From Nitrobacter vulgaris (GTDB lineage Bacteria; Pseudomonadota; Alphaproteobacteria; Rhizobiales; Xanthobacteraceae), in NCBI RefSeq assembly GCF_002028545.1, contig NZ_MWPQ01000059.1:1-49223 (forward strand): a stretch of DNA of 49,223 bases, given 5' to 3'. The position numbers and the translations under genes are program-made. Positions 17,284 through 26,075 of this stretch are shown here, one piece after another; within the stretch, counting starts at the first letter, position 1; each line of letters begins with the position of its first letter. The notes beneath the pieces are model-generated. The model worked only from the letters and a program-made list of their open reading frames with translations. It was not told where the DNA came from and ran no database searches.

Positions 17284-18246
17284 TTAGGCGGCGTCAGGCC
17301 GCAGCGAGCGGGGCAGCGGGAAAAACTCGTTTTCTTCCGCAGCCGAAACCGTTTCCACCTCGAGTTCATAGCACGCAGCGAATGCGTCCATGATTTCCTC
17401 GACGATGACTTCGGGCGCCGACGCGCCCGCGGTGATCCCAAGGCTTCTGATGCCCTCGAACATGCTCCAGTCGAGATCGCTGGCGCGCTGCGCAAGCACG
17501 GATACTTTGCAACCCTCGCGCTCGGCAACTTCGCGCAGCCGCTGCGAATTGGAGGAGTTCGGCGCTCCGACCACGATCAGCGCGTCGACCACCGGCGCGA
17601 CCTTCTTGACGGCCAACTGGCGGTTGGTGGTGGCGTAGCAGATGTCTTCCTTGTGCGGACCATGGATGTCCGGAAAGCGTTGCTTCAGTACCGCCACGAT
17701 CTCGGCGGTGTCGTCGATGGACAGCGTGGTTTGAGTCACGAAAGCAAGATTACCGGCATCTTTCGGCGTGAATTTCTCGGCATCCTCAGCGGTTTCGATC
17801 AGAGTCACCGCACCCGCCGGCAATTGGCCGACGGTGCCGACCACTTCCGGGTGATGGGAATGCCCGATCAGCAGAATCTCGTGGCCGCGCTTGAAATGGA
17901 TCGCCGCCTCGCGGTGAACCTTGGTCACGAGAGGACAGGTGGCATCGAGCGAAAAGAAATTACGCCTCTGAGCATCTGCAGGAACCGACTTCGGCACGCC
18001 ATGGGCGGAAAAAACCACCGGCGCCTTGGTGTCGTCGGGGATCTCCGCCAGTTCCTCGACGAAGATCGCTCCCTTGGCGCGAAGGCTATCGACAACATAG
18101 CGATTATGGACGATTTCGTGACGCACATAGACCGGCGCGCCATACAGCGTCAGCGCACGTTCCACGGTATCGATCGCCCTGACCACCCCGGCGCAGAAGC
18201 CGCGGGGCGAGCAAAGCACGATTTTAAGTTTTGGTTTAGCATTCAT
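17284..18246 (-). CDS. ispH: 4-hydroxy-3-methylbut-2-enyl diphosphate reductase
   Basis: A 320-residue iron-sulfur enzyme that performs the last step of the non-mevalonate isoprenoid pathway, giving IPP and DMAPP. The three cluster-ligand cysteines are at 18 (RGFCAGV), 104 ([11 protein letters not shown]) and 203 ([10 protein letters not shown]). The substrate-binding HxE/His motifs VHNRYVV and GHSHHPEV and the SNSQRL motif are intact. It is divergent from trcR and leads the ispH-thrB-rnhA series. Confidence 0.96.
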   Translation of the reverse strand: MNAKPKLKIVLCSPRGFCAGVVRAIDTVERALTLYGAPVYVRHEIVHNRYVVDSLRAKGAIFVEELAEIPDDTKAPVVFSAHGVPKSVPADAQRRNFFSLDATCPLVTKVHREAAIHFKRGHEILLIGHSHHPEVVGTVGQLPAGAVTLIETAEDAEKFTPKDAGNLAFVTQTTLSIDDTAEIVAVLKQRFPDIHGPHKEDICYATTNRQLAVKKVAPVVDALIVVGAPNSSNSQRLREVAEREGCKVSVLAQRASDLDWSMFEGIRSLGITAGASAPEVIVEEIMDAFAACYELEVETVSAAEENEFFPLPRSLRPDAA

Positions 18247-18481
18247 GAGGCGATCCGGGCCGAATCATCCCACACCGGCGGGGCGGGAACGGCCAATACT
18301 TAAGAGATGACTTTGGACGGCTTTCGGGCGCTGTCAAGGCAGGTTCCGTAAACCAGGGATCGACAGAGCAAACCATTGCGCGGCCGACCTCCGGCAGCAT
18401 ATATAGACCCCAATTCCCGTCATCGTCGATGACCAAAAGGCTTTGCTCTGAGGGGTGGGCAAAGCGCAAAGGAGATTTGCC

Positions 18482-19183
18482 ATGAGCAATGCACCGCTGA
18501 TGCCGAAAGCGACTGCCGTGTGGCTCGTCGACAATACCGCGCTGTCGTTCGACCAGGTCGCTGACTTCACCAAGATGCATCCCCTGGAGGTCCGCGCCAT
18601 CGCTGACGGCGATGCCGCCCAGGGCATCAAGGGCATGGACCCGATCTCCACCGGCCAACTCACCCGCGACGAGATCGAGAAGGGCGAAAAGGACCCGGAC
18701 TACCGCCTCAGGCTCAGTGAGAGCAAAGTGGTGCTGCCACCGGCAGCCAAGAAAAAGGGCCCCCGCTACACCCCGGTGTCACGCCGCCACGAGCGGCCAA
18801 GCGCGATCCTCTGGCTCGTGCGCAATCATCCGGAATTGAAGGACGCTCAAATCATGCGTCTGGTAGGCACGACCAAAACCACGATTGCCGCGGTGCGCGA
18901 CCGCACCCACTGGAACGCTTCGACTCTGACTCCGATGGATCCGGTGACGCTGGGGCTTTGCTCGCAGATCGAACTCGATTTCGAGGTGCAACGCGCGGCC
19001 AAGGAGAAGCCGACCGATCAGCAATATGGCGGCGCTACCTTACTGCCGGCGTCCGAGACCACCCGTCAGGACAGCGAATTCGAACCTACCGAAAAGCAGC
19101 AGGACGATCTCAACGTCGATGCCGTATTCGCCAAGCTGAAGACAATCGGCGGCAAGAAGGCCGAGGAGGAGGACGAGCGCTAA
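18482..19183 (+). CDS. trcR: Cell-cycle regulator TrcR (DUF1013 family)
   Basis: A 233-residue protein of the alphaproteobacterial DUF1013 family, annotated in Caulobacter relatives as the cell-cycle transcriptional regulator TrcR. The N-terminal part is strongly conserved: MPKATAVWLVDNTALSFDQV, then the HPLEVRAIADGD and KGMDPISTGQLT segments. The middle has RPSAILWLVRNHPELKDAQIMRLVGTTK, a likely helix-turn-helix, and the C-terminal tail is acidic. The ATG at 18482 follows an AAAGGAG site nine bases upstream. It is a single-gene unit divergent from ispH. Residues alone do not show DNA binding; the role is from family annotation. Confidence 0.85.
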   Translation: MSNAPLMPKATAVWLVDNTALSFDQVADFTKMHPLEVRAIADGDAAQGIKGMDPISTGQLTRDEIEKGEKDPDYRLRLSESKVVLPPAAKKKGPRYTPVSRRHERPSAILWLVRNHPELKDAQIMRLVGTTKTTIAAVRDRTHWNASTLTPMDPVTLGLCSQIELDFEVQRAAKEKPTDQQYGGATLLPASETTRQDSEFEPTEKQQDDLNVDAVFAKLKTIGGKKAEEEDER

Positions 19184-19320
19184 CGTTTGTCGCCTCAGCC
19201 TTGAAAGGTTCGGATCCGGCGATATGATTGCGGACGCAAACGGTTTCAAACACGACTTCAATTCTCGTGAAAGTCCGCGACGCCATCCAAGCGATAGTAC
19301 CAAGAGCTTTCGGGTCACAA

Positions 19321-19632
19321 ATGAAGCGCAATGGCAAAGCACTGGAGCAACTAAAGCGCCATCGGATTTTTGCGACCGAGGTAACGATTCTGTGTCTCTG
19401 GATTTCGCTAGATAATTTCTGGAACGCCCTCAGTCAGGGCAGAATATATTATTCGGGCCGATTTACTTCTGGCCACTGGATCACAGCACACGACCATCCT
19501 GTTGCTTTTGTCTACACCCTGGTTGTGACGGCTGCAGTTCTTTCTATCGGACTTTTCACGTTCTATGTTGCATGGATTCTGAAATATCGCGACGAACCAC
19601 GATCCGAGCCCAGTTCGCAGGACGGGAGTTAA
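19321..19632 (+). CDS. Small two-helix membrane protein of unknown function
   Basis: A 103-residue frame starting MKRNGKALEQLKRHRIFATE. Two hydrophobic segments are evident: EVTILCLWISLDNFWNAL near residues 20-40 and AFVYTLVVTAAVLSIGLFTF near 65-88. A charged C-terminal tail follows. An upstream extension to 19228 has no better start. The GC content is lower than in neighbouring genes. I do not recognise a family. It follows trcR on the same strand after about 140 bases. Confidence 0.5.
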   Translation: MKRNGKALEQLKRHRIFATEVTILCLWISLDNFWNALSQGRIYYSGRFTSGHWITAHDHPVAFVYTLVVTAAVLSIGLFTFYVAWILKYRDEPRSEPSSQDGS

Positions 19633-19674
19633 GCCGTGACGTTCGTGAGTCCGCTGGCTTAGAAAATCAGTCGG

Positions 19675-19926
19675 CTACTGTCCGTTCAGCATCCGCTCGG
19701 CAAGATCCCGATGGGTGCGTTCCATCCGATCCGATCGCGTGGCGGCGACGTCACGATTTTTGCGGCAGGCAGTGTAGGCTGCGGATCCCTGCGGTCCGCC
19801 CTGCGCCTGGCAATAGCCATCGTCATCGCTCTGGGACAGCGCGTTCGAATTGTGGCGCTCAAGATTAGCGCATCCGCCCAGTGACAGCGCGGCCAGGACG
19901 ATGGCCGCGTGGCGTGTGGATGTCAT
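19675..19926 (-). CDS. Small outer-membrane-type lipoprotein of unknown function
   Basis: An 83-residue precursor. The N-terminus MTSTRHAAIVLAALSLGGC is a signal with an LGGC lipobox, giving a lipidated Cys19. The mature 65 residues are polar, with cysteine-containing GYCQAQGG and TACRKN elements and a charged helix ending AERMLNGQ. The start at 19926 has a GGGAGGA site four bases upstream; the frame extends further but without coding character. The type is common in Bradyrhizobium-like genomes. No function is known to me. Confidence 0.7.
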   Translation of the reverse strand: MTSTRHAAIVLAALSLGGCANLERHNSNALSQSDDDGYCQAQGGPQGSAAYTACRKNRDVAATRSDRMERTHRDLAERMLNGQ

Positions 19927-19964
19927 TCGTCCTCCCATGATCGTCCCCCGACTGCCAGAGCTTG

Positions 19965-20020
19965 GAGCATGATCCCGAAGGGTAAGAACCACTTTCGATA
20001 AGATCGATAAGATCATGGTC
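19965..20020. repeat. Intergenic repeat, diverged copy D
   Basis: GAGCATGATCCCGAAGGGTA followed by AGAACCACTTTCGATAAGAT and ending AAGATCATGG. The outer GAGCATGATC / GATCATG arms and the central CCACTTTCGAT resemble copy E (30231-30278). It lies just upstream of the lipoprotein gene. Confidence 0.5.
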
Positions 20021-20389
20021 AAATGAAAGTAACGCTTCAGCCTGATACAATGCGATTGAATGAGACTGAAGCGACTGTTTGAACCCGATTGCGGGGATTG
20101 TAAGTCCATCGAATATTTCGGCGGTGCTGTGACATCACGCGCCAGAATGCGGCGGCACGGGCGTCCCGATCGGCTTACCCTCGTATTTTCTCCTGGATAT
20201 TCAGGGCACTTCCGAGAGAAAGGCTCCGTCGCCATGCAAGACGACGGAGCAGTACATCCGGGGCTGGACGATCGGGAGGATGAATCGTCCTAGTTGGAAC
20301 CGGATGGAGGCATGTCACGAGGTGCTAGACTGGCCCTCGGGACGTGCGGTCACCGCATGGGAGACGGTGGTGTAGCGATGCTGCGGCAA
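20021..20389. other. Gene-poor stretch between the lipoprotein gene and cbbA
   Basis: Short plus-strand frames at 20060-20293 and 20294-20533 have no ribosome site or family marks. A third plus-strand phase, open from 20133 to 20372 but lacking a usable start, ends in a protein-like WPSGRAVTAWETVV. This may be a decayed small gene. I call none of them. Confidence 0.4.
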
Positions 20390-20391
20390 TC

Positions 20392-20418
20392 GGCCTTCCG
20401 GCGGTCAAGCCGGAGGCC
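20392..20418 (-). terminator. Hairpin downstream of cbbA
   Basis: GGCCTTCCGGC (20392-20402) faces GCCGGAGGCC (20409-20418): ten pairs with one bulged base and a six-base loop. It lies 24 bases after the cbbA stop on the minus strand. No U-tract follows, so it may be an mRNA-stabilising stem or a factor-assisted terminator. Confidence 0.5.
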
Positions 20419-20441
20419 GGGCTGCGCCAGCCAGGATCGTA

Positions 20442-21527
20442 TCACTCGGCCGCGACGGCTGTTTCACCGATACGCGGATCAAGTTTACCGGTGCGGTAAA
20501 GCTTGGCCATTTCAGCCAATGGGATCACCTTGATCTTCGAGGCATTCCCGGCAGTGCCGAACTGCTCGAAACGCTCGCGGCAGAGGTCGCGCATTGCATC
20601 CATCGCGGGTTTCAGGAACTTGCGTGGATCGAATTCGCTCTTGTTGCTGGCCGCGACTTTCCGGAATACCGCAGTCATGGCCAGACGGCAGTCGGTGTCG
20701 ATATTGACCTTGCGAACGCCATGCTTGATGCCGCGAACGATTTCCTCGACCGGCACGCCCCAGGTCTGCGGCATCTCGCCGCCGAACTTGTTGAACTCAT
20801 CCTGCAGATGCTGCGGCACCGAAGACGAGCCATGCATCACCAGATGGGTATTGGGAAGGCGGCGGTGGATTTCCTCGACCACCTTCATGGCGAGAATGTC
20901 GCCGTCCGGCTTGCGCGAGAATTTGTAGGCGCCGTGCGAGGTGCCCATCGCGATCGCCAGAGCGTCGACCTTGGTCGCGCGGACGAAATCGACGGCCTGA
21001 TCCGGATCGGTCAGCAGTTGATCGTGGCTAACCGGCCCTTCGATGCCGTGCCCGTCTTCCTGCTCGCCGCCACCGTGCTCGAGCGAGCCAAGCACGCCCA
21101 GTTCGCCTTCCACCGAGGCGCCGACCCAGTGCGCCAAGTCAACGACGCGGCGGGTGATGTCGACGTTATATTCGTAGTCCGCTGCGGTCTTGGCGTCGGC
21201 CTTGAGCGAGCCGTCCATCATGACCGAGGTGAAACCGTACTTGATCGCGGTGGCGCAGGTCGATTCCTCGTTGCCGTGATCCTGATGCATGCACAGCGGA
21301 ATATGCGGATACATCTGGTCCAACGCGTCGATCATGTTCGCGAGCATGATGTCGTTGGCGTAGGAGCGCGCGCCCCGCGAAGCCTGCATGATGACCGGCG
21401 CATCGACGGCGGCCGCAGCCTCCATGATGGCAAGTCCCTGCTCCATATTGTTGATGTTGAACGCCGGCACGCCGTAGCCATGCTCTGCAGCGTGATCCAG
21501 CAACTGTCTCAAAGTTATGCGCGCCAT
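20442..21527 (-). CDS. cbbA: Fructose-bisphosphate aldolase, class II (Calvin-cycle type)
   Basis: A 361-residue zinc aldolase. It joins or splits fructose-1,6-bisphosphate and, in the Calvin cycle, sedoheptulose-1,7-bisphosphate. Class II marks are the metal ligands in [13 protein letters not shown], the [20 protein letters not shown] segment, HGSSSVP and [12 protein letters not shown]. The length and the C-terminal [12 protein letters not shown] match the Calvin-cycle subtype. The ATG at 21527 is preceded by GGGAGGG. It is last in the cbbF-cbbP-cbbA series, 118 bases after cbbP. No transketolase gene separates them, unlike many cbbFPTA operons. Confidence 0.94.
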   Translation of the reverse strand: MARITLRQLLDHAAEHGYGVPAFNINNMEQGLAIMEAAAAVDAPVIMQASRGARSYANDIMLANMIDALDQMYPHIPLCMHQDHGNEESTCATAIKYGFTSVMMDGSLKADAKTAADYEYNVDITRRVVDLAHWVGASVEGELGVLGSLEHGGGEQEDGHGIEGPVSHDQLLTDPDQAVDFVRATKVDALAIAMGTSHGAYKFSRKPDGDILAMKVVEEIHRRLPNTHLVMHGSSSVPQHLQDEFNKFGGEMPQTWGVPVEEIVRGIKHGVRKVNIDTDCRLAMTAVFRKVAASNKSEFDPRKFLKPAMDAMRDLCRERFEQFGTAGNASKIKVIPLAEMAKLYRTGKLDPRIGETAVAAE

Positions 21528-21645
21528 GTCGGTTCCCTCCCCATCTGGCTATCGTGAAAAGATGTCGCGTTTAGCGCGATCGTATTGTTGGCCACGCCCC
21601 GTCTTGACGCCGCCGGGGCTGGCGATTTCGGACATGCGATTTCAC

Positions 21646-22518
21646 TCATGCGCGTTTCTTTCGCTCGATGAGCTGAAGGATGAGCGGCGTCAGGATCAAC
21701 TGCATCGCGAGGTCCAGCTTGGATCCGTGGATGACGATAGAGTTGGCGCGCGACATAAAGCTGCTCGGAATCATCGACAGCAGATACGGAAAATCGATCC
21801 CGCGCGGATTCTTGAGGCGGATGACGACCATCGACTCGTCGGGCGTCGGTATCCACCGGGAGATGAACGGGTTCGAAGTATCCACCGTCGGCACGCGTTG
21901 GAAATTGATGTCCGTCTCAGCGAATTGAGGACAGATATAATTGACGTAATCCGGCATGCGCCGGAGGATGGTGTCGGTGACCGCCTCGGTGGAATAGCCG
22001 CGCGCATTCCGGTCGCGGTGCAGCTTCTGGATCCATTCGAGATTGATGACGGGAACGACACCGATCTTGAGATCCGCGTACTGAGCGACATTTACCTTGT
22101 CGGTCACAACGGCCCCGTGAAGACCCTCGTAGAACAACAAATCCGAGGCATCCGGCAGAGGCTGCCAGTCCGTAAACGTTCCAGGAGGAACACCGTGCAG
22201 CGCCGATTCCGCATCGTCGTGAACATAGTATCGCGTGTTGCCCGTTCCGGTCTCGCCATAGCTACGGAACACACCCTCAAGTTCGGCGAACAAGTTGGTT
22301 TCAGGACTGAAATGACTGAAGTGCTTGTTGCCCTTGTCCGATTCCTCGGCCATGCGGGTGCGCATTTCAGCGCGATTGTAACGGTGGAAGGCGTCGCCTT
22401 CGATGTAGGCCGCAACGACATTCTCGCGGCGGAAAATCTGCTCGAAGGTTCGCTTGACGGACGTCGTACCGGCGCCCGACGAACCCGTAATTGATATGAT
22501 GGGATGCTTCCTTGACAC
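21646..22518 (-). CDS. cbbP: Phosphoribulokinase
   Basis: A 290-residue kinase that makes ribulose-1,5-bisphosphate from ribulose-5-phosphate and ATP, a step specific to the Calvin cycle. It is the bacterial (class I, octameric) type with the P-loop ITGSSGAGTTSVKRTF at the N-terminus. EGDAFHRYNR, LLFYEGLHGAVV and VVPVINLEWIQKLHRD follow. The GTG at 22518 has GAGGGG eight bases upstream. The cbbF stop is only 12 bases upstream, so the two are cotranscribed. Regulation by CbbR is expected. Confidence 0.96.
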   Translation of the reverse strand: MSRKHPIISITGSSGAGTTSVKRTFEQIFRRENVVAAYIEGDAFHRYNRAEMRTRMAEESDKGNKHFSHFSPETNLFAELEGVFRSYGETGTGNTRYYVHDDAESALHGVPPGTFTDWQPLPDASDLLFYEGLHGAVVTDKVNVAQYADLKIGVVPVINLEWIQKLHRDRNARGYSTEAVTDTILRRMPDYVNYICPQFAETDINFQRVPTVDTSNPFISRWIPTPDESMVVIRLKNPRGIDFPYLLSMIPSSFMSRANSIVIHGSKLDLAMQLILTPLILQLIERKKRA

Positions 22519-22530
22519 GATATCAGCCCC

Positions 22531-23568
22531 TCAAACGCGAAACAGACCGCGGTTCCCGAACAACGGCGCATTCGCTTCCAGAGCGACGTCGGGGACCGTA
22601 TGCATATGTTCGAGCCGCTGGACGTTCTTGATCGAACCCATAATCAGCGGCACTCGCTGATGAAGGCTGTCGGGTACGATATCGAGAACCCGCTTTCGTC
22701 CGGTCGAAGCGCCGCCGCCCGCCTGCTCGACGATGAAAGCCATCGGGTGCGCCTCGTAAACCAGGCGCAGGCGCCCTTCCTCATAGCCGTCCCGAGCGTC
22801 TCCGGGATAGAGGAAAATACCGCCGCGAATAAGAATGCGGAAAGCCTCCGCGACGAGCGAGCCGATCCAGCGCATGTTGAAATTCTTGCCGCAGGGGCCA
22901 TCGGCTCCCGCAAGGCACTCATCGATATAGGCGCGAACCGGCAGGTCCCAGTGCCGCCTGTTCGATGCATTGATCGCGAACTCGTTTGCGTCCGTCGGGA
23001 TTTGCACTGACGATCCGGTGAGCTTGAACACCCTGTCGGCTCGGTCAAGCGTGAAGATGTCGACACCCCGCCCGAGCGTGAGAACGAGAGAGGTCTGCGG
23101 ACCATAGACAACGAAACCGGCCGCAAGCTGCGCACTTCCTGCTTGCCTGAAGGCCGCATTGACATCGGAAGGCGTCGGCATGATTGAAAAAATCGTACCT
23201 ACCGACATGTTCGTGTTGATGTTCGACGAACCGTCCAACGGATCGAATGCAACGCAGATCGGCGCGCCCGGATTCAAAATATCCAGATCCGCCATTTCCT
23301 CCGAGGCAAGCGCTGCGATCGGCAGCTTGCCGAGAGCGTCGCGAATAATTTGATCGGCGCGAACATCGAGATCTTTTTGAACATCACCGTCGGTGTTACG
23401 ACCTTGTGCCTGTCCGGTGATCCCGGCCAACGCTCCGCGGCAGGTCAGATCGGAAATATCGACCGCAGCCCGCGCAAGCGCAGCTACTGCTTCCTTCACT
23501 GCCTGGCGGAGCGGATCCGATCCCGCCTCGCCATCCATCCTTTGCTGCAGTGTCAGCTCTTGGCTCAT
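22531..23568 (-). CDS. cbbF: Fructose-1,6-bisphosphatase class I
   Basis: A 345-residue Mg2+-dependent phosphatase that yields fructose-6-phosphate; Calvin-cycle versions also act on sedoheptulose bisphosphate. Visible class I signatures are the metal site [21 protein letters not shown], then the GGIFLYPGD segment and [15 protein letters not shown], where the last glycines are at the sugar-phosphate site. The ATG at 23568 has a purine-rich GGGGGAG site. It is first in the cbb series and divergent from the LysR gene. Confidence 0.95.
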   Translation of the reverse strand: MSQELTLQQRMDGEAGSDPLRQAVKEAVAALARAAVDISDLTCRGALAGITGQAQGRNTDGDVQKDLDVRADQIIRDALGKLPIAALASEEMADLDILNPGAPICVAFDPLDGSSNINTNMSVGTIFSIMPTPSDVNAAFRQAGSAQLAAGFVVYGPQTSLVLTLGRGVDIFTLDRADRVFKLTGSSVQIPTDANEFAINASNRRHWDLPVRAYIDECLAGADGPCGKNFNMRWIGSLVAEAFRILIRGGIFLYPGDARDGYEEGRLRLVYEAHPMAFIVEQAGGGASTGRKRVLDIVPDSLHQRVPLIMGSIKNVQRLEHMHTVPDVALEANAPLFGNRGLFRV

Positions 23569-23696
23569 TCAGACTCCCCCTCGGCCGCAATCTCCAAACA
23601 GCCGATTTGCCGCTTTCCAGAGCATCGCGAGAATTGACTCGTTGCATGTAATAAGTACAATTTCAATATCCTTCATCGAGGCAAAAATTTTCTTAT
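23569..23696. promoter_or_regulatory. Divergent cbbR-cbbF promoter region
   Basis: This 128-base gap should hold the CbbR operator and both promoters. The right half is A+T-rich. GTACTTATTAC is an imperfect dyad (read on the minus strand near 23647-23657), flanked by TTG and CAA in inverted order. LysR regulators use T-N11-A dyads, and several overlapping fits exist, so I do not assign a single box. Confidence 0.55.
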
Positions 23697-24662
23697 ATGA
23701 TCACGAAGCTTCGCGACGTTACAATTCGGCAGCTTCGTGCTTTGGCATCGGTTGCGGTAGGAGGTAGCGTCACTGCCGCCGCCAACAAATTGCATTTGAC
23801 TCAACCTGCGGTCACGCTGCAATTGCGGAATCTTCAGCAACTCTGCGGACTGCCTCTGCTCCAGCGAACCAGCGATGGCATGGTTCTCACGCCTGCTGGA
23901 CAGGAGTTGTACACGCTTTTCGAGCGCATCGAAGCTGCGATCGAAAGTTGCGCAACGTCGCTCGACATGATCACCGGTCGAACCGGCGGGCGCATATCGA
24001 TCGGCGCTGTCAGTACGGCAAAATATTTTGTCCCATTTGCGATTTCCGCGTTTTCGAAGCTTCATCCGGGGATGGACATCAGTCTGACGATCGTCAATCG
24101 CCAGGACATACGTCAGGCTCTGCGCAGCTATGCGCTCGATTTTGCCATCATGGGCCACCCGCCTCCCGATATCGAACTGGACCGGCATTTGATCGGCGAC
24201 CATCCGCATGTCGTCATCGCGCCGACAGGACACCGGCTTGCAAACGCGTCCGGGCTTTCGGCGGTCGATCTGGCGCACGAAAGGTTCGTGTCCCGCAAAC
24301 CGGGCTCGGGTACACGATTCCTCATGGAACAGTTTTTTGAGAACAGCAATCTCGAGCCCCAGATCGGCATGGAGATGAGCAGCAACGAGACCATCAAGCA
24401 GGCGGTCATCGCCGGTCTCGGGATCGCTTTCATCTCGGCGCACACCGTGGCCGTGGAACTTAAGGAAGGCCGGATGATCACGCTCGACATCACCGGGCTT
24501 CCTATTATTCGGCAATGGTTCGTCGTCAGGAGAAAAGACAAGGTGTTGCTTCCTCCGGCGCAGGAAATGCTCGATTTCCTGGTCGAAAACGGCCGGCAGT
24601 TCCTGCCGCAGGCGCCGCTCGGCCACGGCGGCACTGATCCGGGGCCTACGCCGGCCAGGTGA
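23697..24662 (+). CDS. cbbR: LysR-family regulator of the cbb genes
   Basis: A 321-residue LysR protein. The N-terminal helix-turn-helix is clear: IRQLRALASVAVGGSVTAAA, then LHLTQPAVTLQLRNLQQLCG. A periplasmic-binding-like effector domain follows (IGAVSTAKYFVPFAISAF, and the later GLGIAFISAHTVAVEL). Gene position, divergent from cbbF with a 128-base gap, identifies it as CbbR, which activates Calvin-cycle genes in response to metabolites such as RuBP or PEP. The ATG at 23697 has only a weak GAGG element about 15 bases upstream. Confidence 0.92.
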   Translation: MITKLRDVTIRQLRALASVAVGGSVTAAANKLHLTQPAVTLQLRNLQQLCGLPLLQRTSDGMVLTPAGQELYTLFERIEAAIESCATSLDMITGRTGGRISIGAVSTAKYFVPFAISAFSKLHPGMDISLTIVNRQDIRQALRSYALDFAIMGHPPPDIELDRHLIGDHPHVVIAPTGHRLANASGLSAVDLAHERFVSRKPGSGTRFLMEQFFENSNLEPQIGMEMSSNETIKQAVIAGLGIAFISAHTVAVELKEGRMITLDITGLPIIRQWFVVRRKDKVLLPPAQEMLDFLVENGRQFLPQAPLGHGGTDPGPTPAR

Positions 24663-24735
24663 ATCGGCCCGGTAGGTTCGCGCGTGAGCAACCACCGCGC
24701 GATCTTGACGCAAAATGCATCGGGTCAACGCTTTT

Positions 24736-24756
24736 GATCTTTCGCATCGAAAGATC
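24736..24756. repeat. Perfect hairpin downstream of cbbR
   Basis: GATCTTTCG-CAT-CGAAAGATC gives nine perfect pairs around a three-base loop. It lies 73 bases after the cbbR stop. No U-tract follows, so a terminator role is uncertain. Confidence 0.5.
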
Positions 24757-24944
24757 GAAGTCGACGCATAACAGGATACTGAAACGGGAAAATGCATGCC
24801 AGACAATCTCGCGGCCGCGTAACAAGCGGTCCGACGTAAACAAGCACTAGCGCCTAGCATACGGCCACCGCACGCATGAGGGGTCAATTCGTCGCGCGCC
24901 GCGTTGCGCGGCTGGCGCATCGAAATTATAAGTCATTGAAATGA

Positions 24945-25021
24945 TGGTCGGAGTGGCAGGATTTGAACCTGCGACCCCTGCGTCCCGAACGCAGTGCTCT
25001 ACCGGGCTGAGCCACACTCCG
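24945..25021 (-). tRNA. tRNA-Pro (anticodon CGG)
   Basis: Read on the minus strand, acceptor arms CGGAGTG and CACTCCG pair. The anticodon stem CTGCG/CGCAG encloses TTCGGGA with anticodon CGG, which reads CCG proline codons. The T-arm carries GGTTCAAATC. The terminal CCA is encoded (24945-24947). The total is 77 bases. It is divergent from the Sua5-type gene. Confidence 0.95.
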
Positions 25022-25088
25022 ACAAGACGCGGCTTATAGCCTTGGGTTTCGCGCACCGCAAGAAGCTGAATTGAGAACCGAAACCGCT

Positions 25089-26075
25089 ATGACCGTGGAC
25101 CTGACAACGCAGATTCGACCGGCCGGGGAGACCGCGACAGCCGCAGCCGCGCGGACGCTGCGCGACGGCGGGCTTGTCGCGTTCCCCACTGAGACGGTTT
25201 ACGGCCTCGGCGCTGACGCCGCCAACGCGGAGGCGATCACACGGCTCTACCAGGCCAAGGGCAGGCCCGCATTCAATCCGCTAATCGTCCATGTCGGAGA
25301 CCTTGCGGCCGCGAAACGGACCGCCCGGTTCAATGCCACCGCCCTCGCGCTCGCCGATGCGTTCTGGCCGGGTCCGCTGACGCTGGTGCTGCCGAAGGGC
25401 ACTCGCTGCCCGGTAGCCGATCTTGCCACCGCGGGCCTCGACACCGTCGCCCTGCGGGTTCCCGCTCATCCAGTGGCGCGCGCTATCCTGCGCGATTTCG
25501 GCGGCGCGGTTGTCGCGCCCTCCGCCAACCTGTCGGGCCACGTCTCACCGACGACGGCGGCGCATGTACAAAGCGATCTCGCGGGACGGATCGACCTCAT
25601 CGTCGACGGCGGACCGGTGGAGGTTGGCATTGAGTCAACCATCATCGGCTGTTTCGATCGGCCGGCGTTGCTGCGTCCCGGCGGAATTCCGCGCGCCGAC
25701 ATCGAGCGCGTGCTGGGCCACACTTTGGCCTCGCCAGATCCCGGCGCGGCCGCTGGACGGCCGCTGGCGTCAGGAATGCTGGACTCGCACTACGCACCAC
25801 GCGCCCGGATGCGGCTCAATGTAGCGAACCTTACGCGCGGCGAGGCGCTACTGGCTTTCGGTCGGACCGATCTGTCGGGTGTCGACACCGCGGCCGCTGT
25901 GATAAATCTGTCCGAATGCGGTGATCTAAAGGAGGCCGCCGCCAATCTTTTCGGCTGTCTTCGCGCCTTAGACACCAGCGGTGCGCGGACCATCGCAGTG
26001 ATGCCGGTTCCCGACGAGGGGCTCGGGGAAGCCATCAACGACAGGTTGCGCCGCGCCGCCGCCCCGAAAGGCTGA
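25089..26075 (+). CDS. L-threonylcarbamoyladenylate synthase (Sua5 type)
   Basis: A 328-residue enzyme for the first step of the universal t6A modification at position 37 of ANN-decoding tRNAs: it makes threonylcarbamoyl-AMP from threonine, bicarbonate and ATP. The YrdC domain covers about residues 10-200: GLVAFPTETVYGLGADA, then KGRPAFNPLIVHV, then FWPGPLTLVL and APSANLSGHVSPT. A linker and the C-terminal Sua5 domain follow (SGMLDSHYAPRA). The ATG at 25089 is preferred over a TTG at 25071. The stop overlaps the next start as TGATG. Confidence 0.93.
   Translation: MTVDLTTQIRPAGETATAAAARTLRDGGLVAFPTETVYGLGADAANAEAITRLYQAKGRPAFNPLIVHVGDLAAAKRTARFNATALALADAFWPGPLTLVLPKGTRCPVADLATAGLDTVALRVPAHPVARAILRDFGGAVVAPSANLSGHVSPTTAAHVQSDLAGRIDLIVDGGPVEVGIESTIIGCFDRPALLRPGGIPRADIERVLGHTLASPDPGAAAGRPLASGMLDSHYAPRARMRLNVANLTRGEALLAFGRTDLSGVDTAAAVINLSECGDLKEAAANLFGCLRALDTSGARTIAVMPVPDEGLGEAINDRLRRAAAPKG

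Noticed and set aside
23673-24920. A 415-codon minus-strand frame antisense to cbbR
   Set aside because: The LysR gene on the other strand is unambiguous, and the antisense translation has no protein character.
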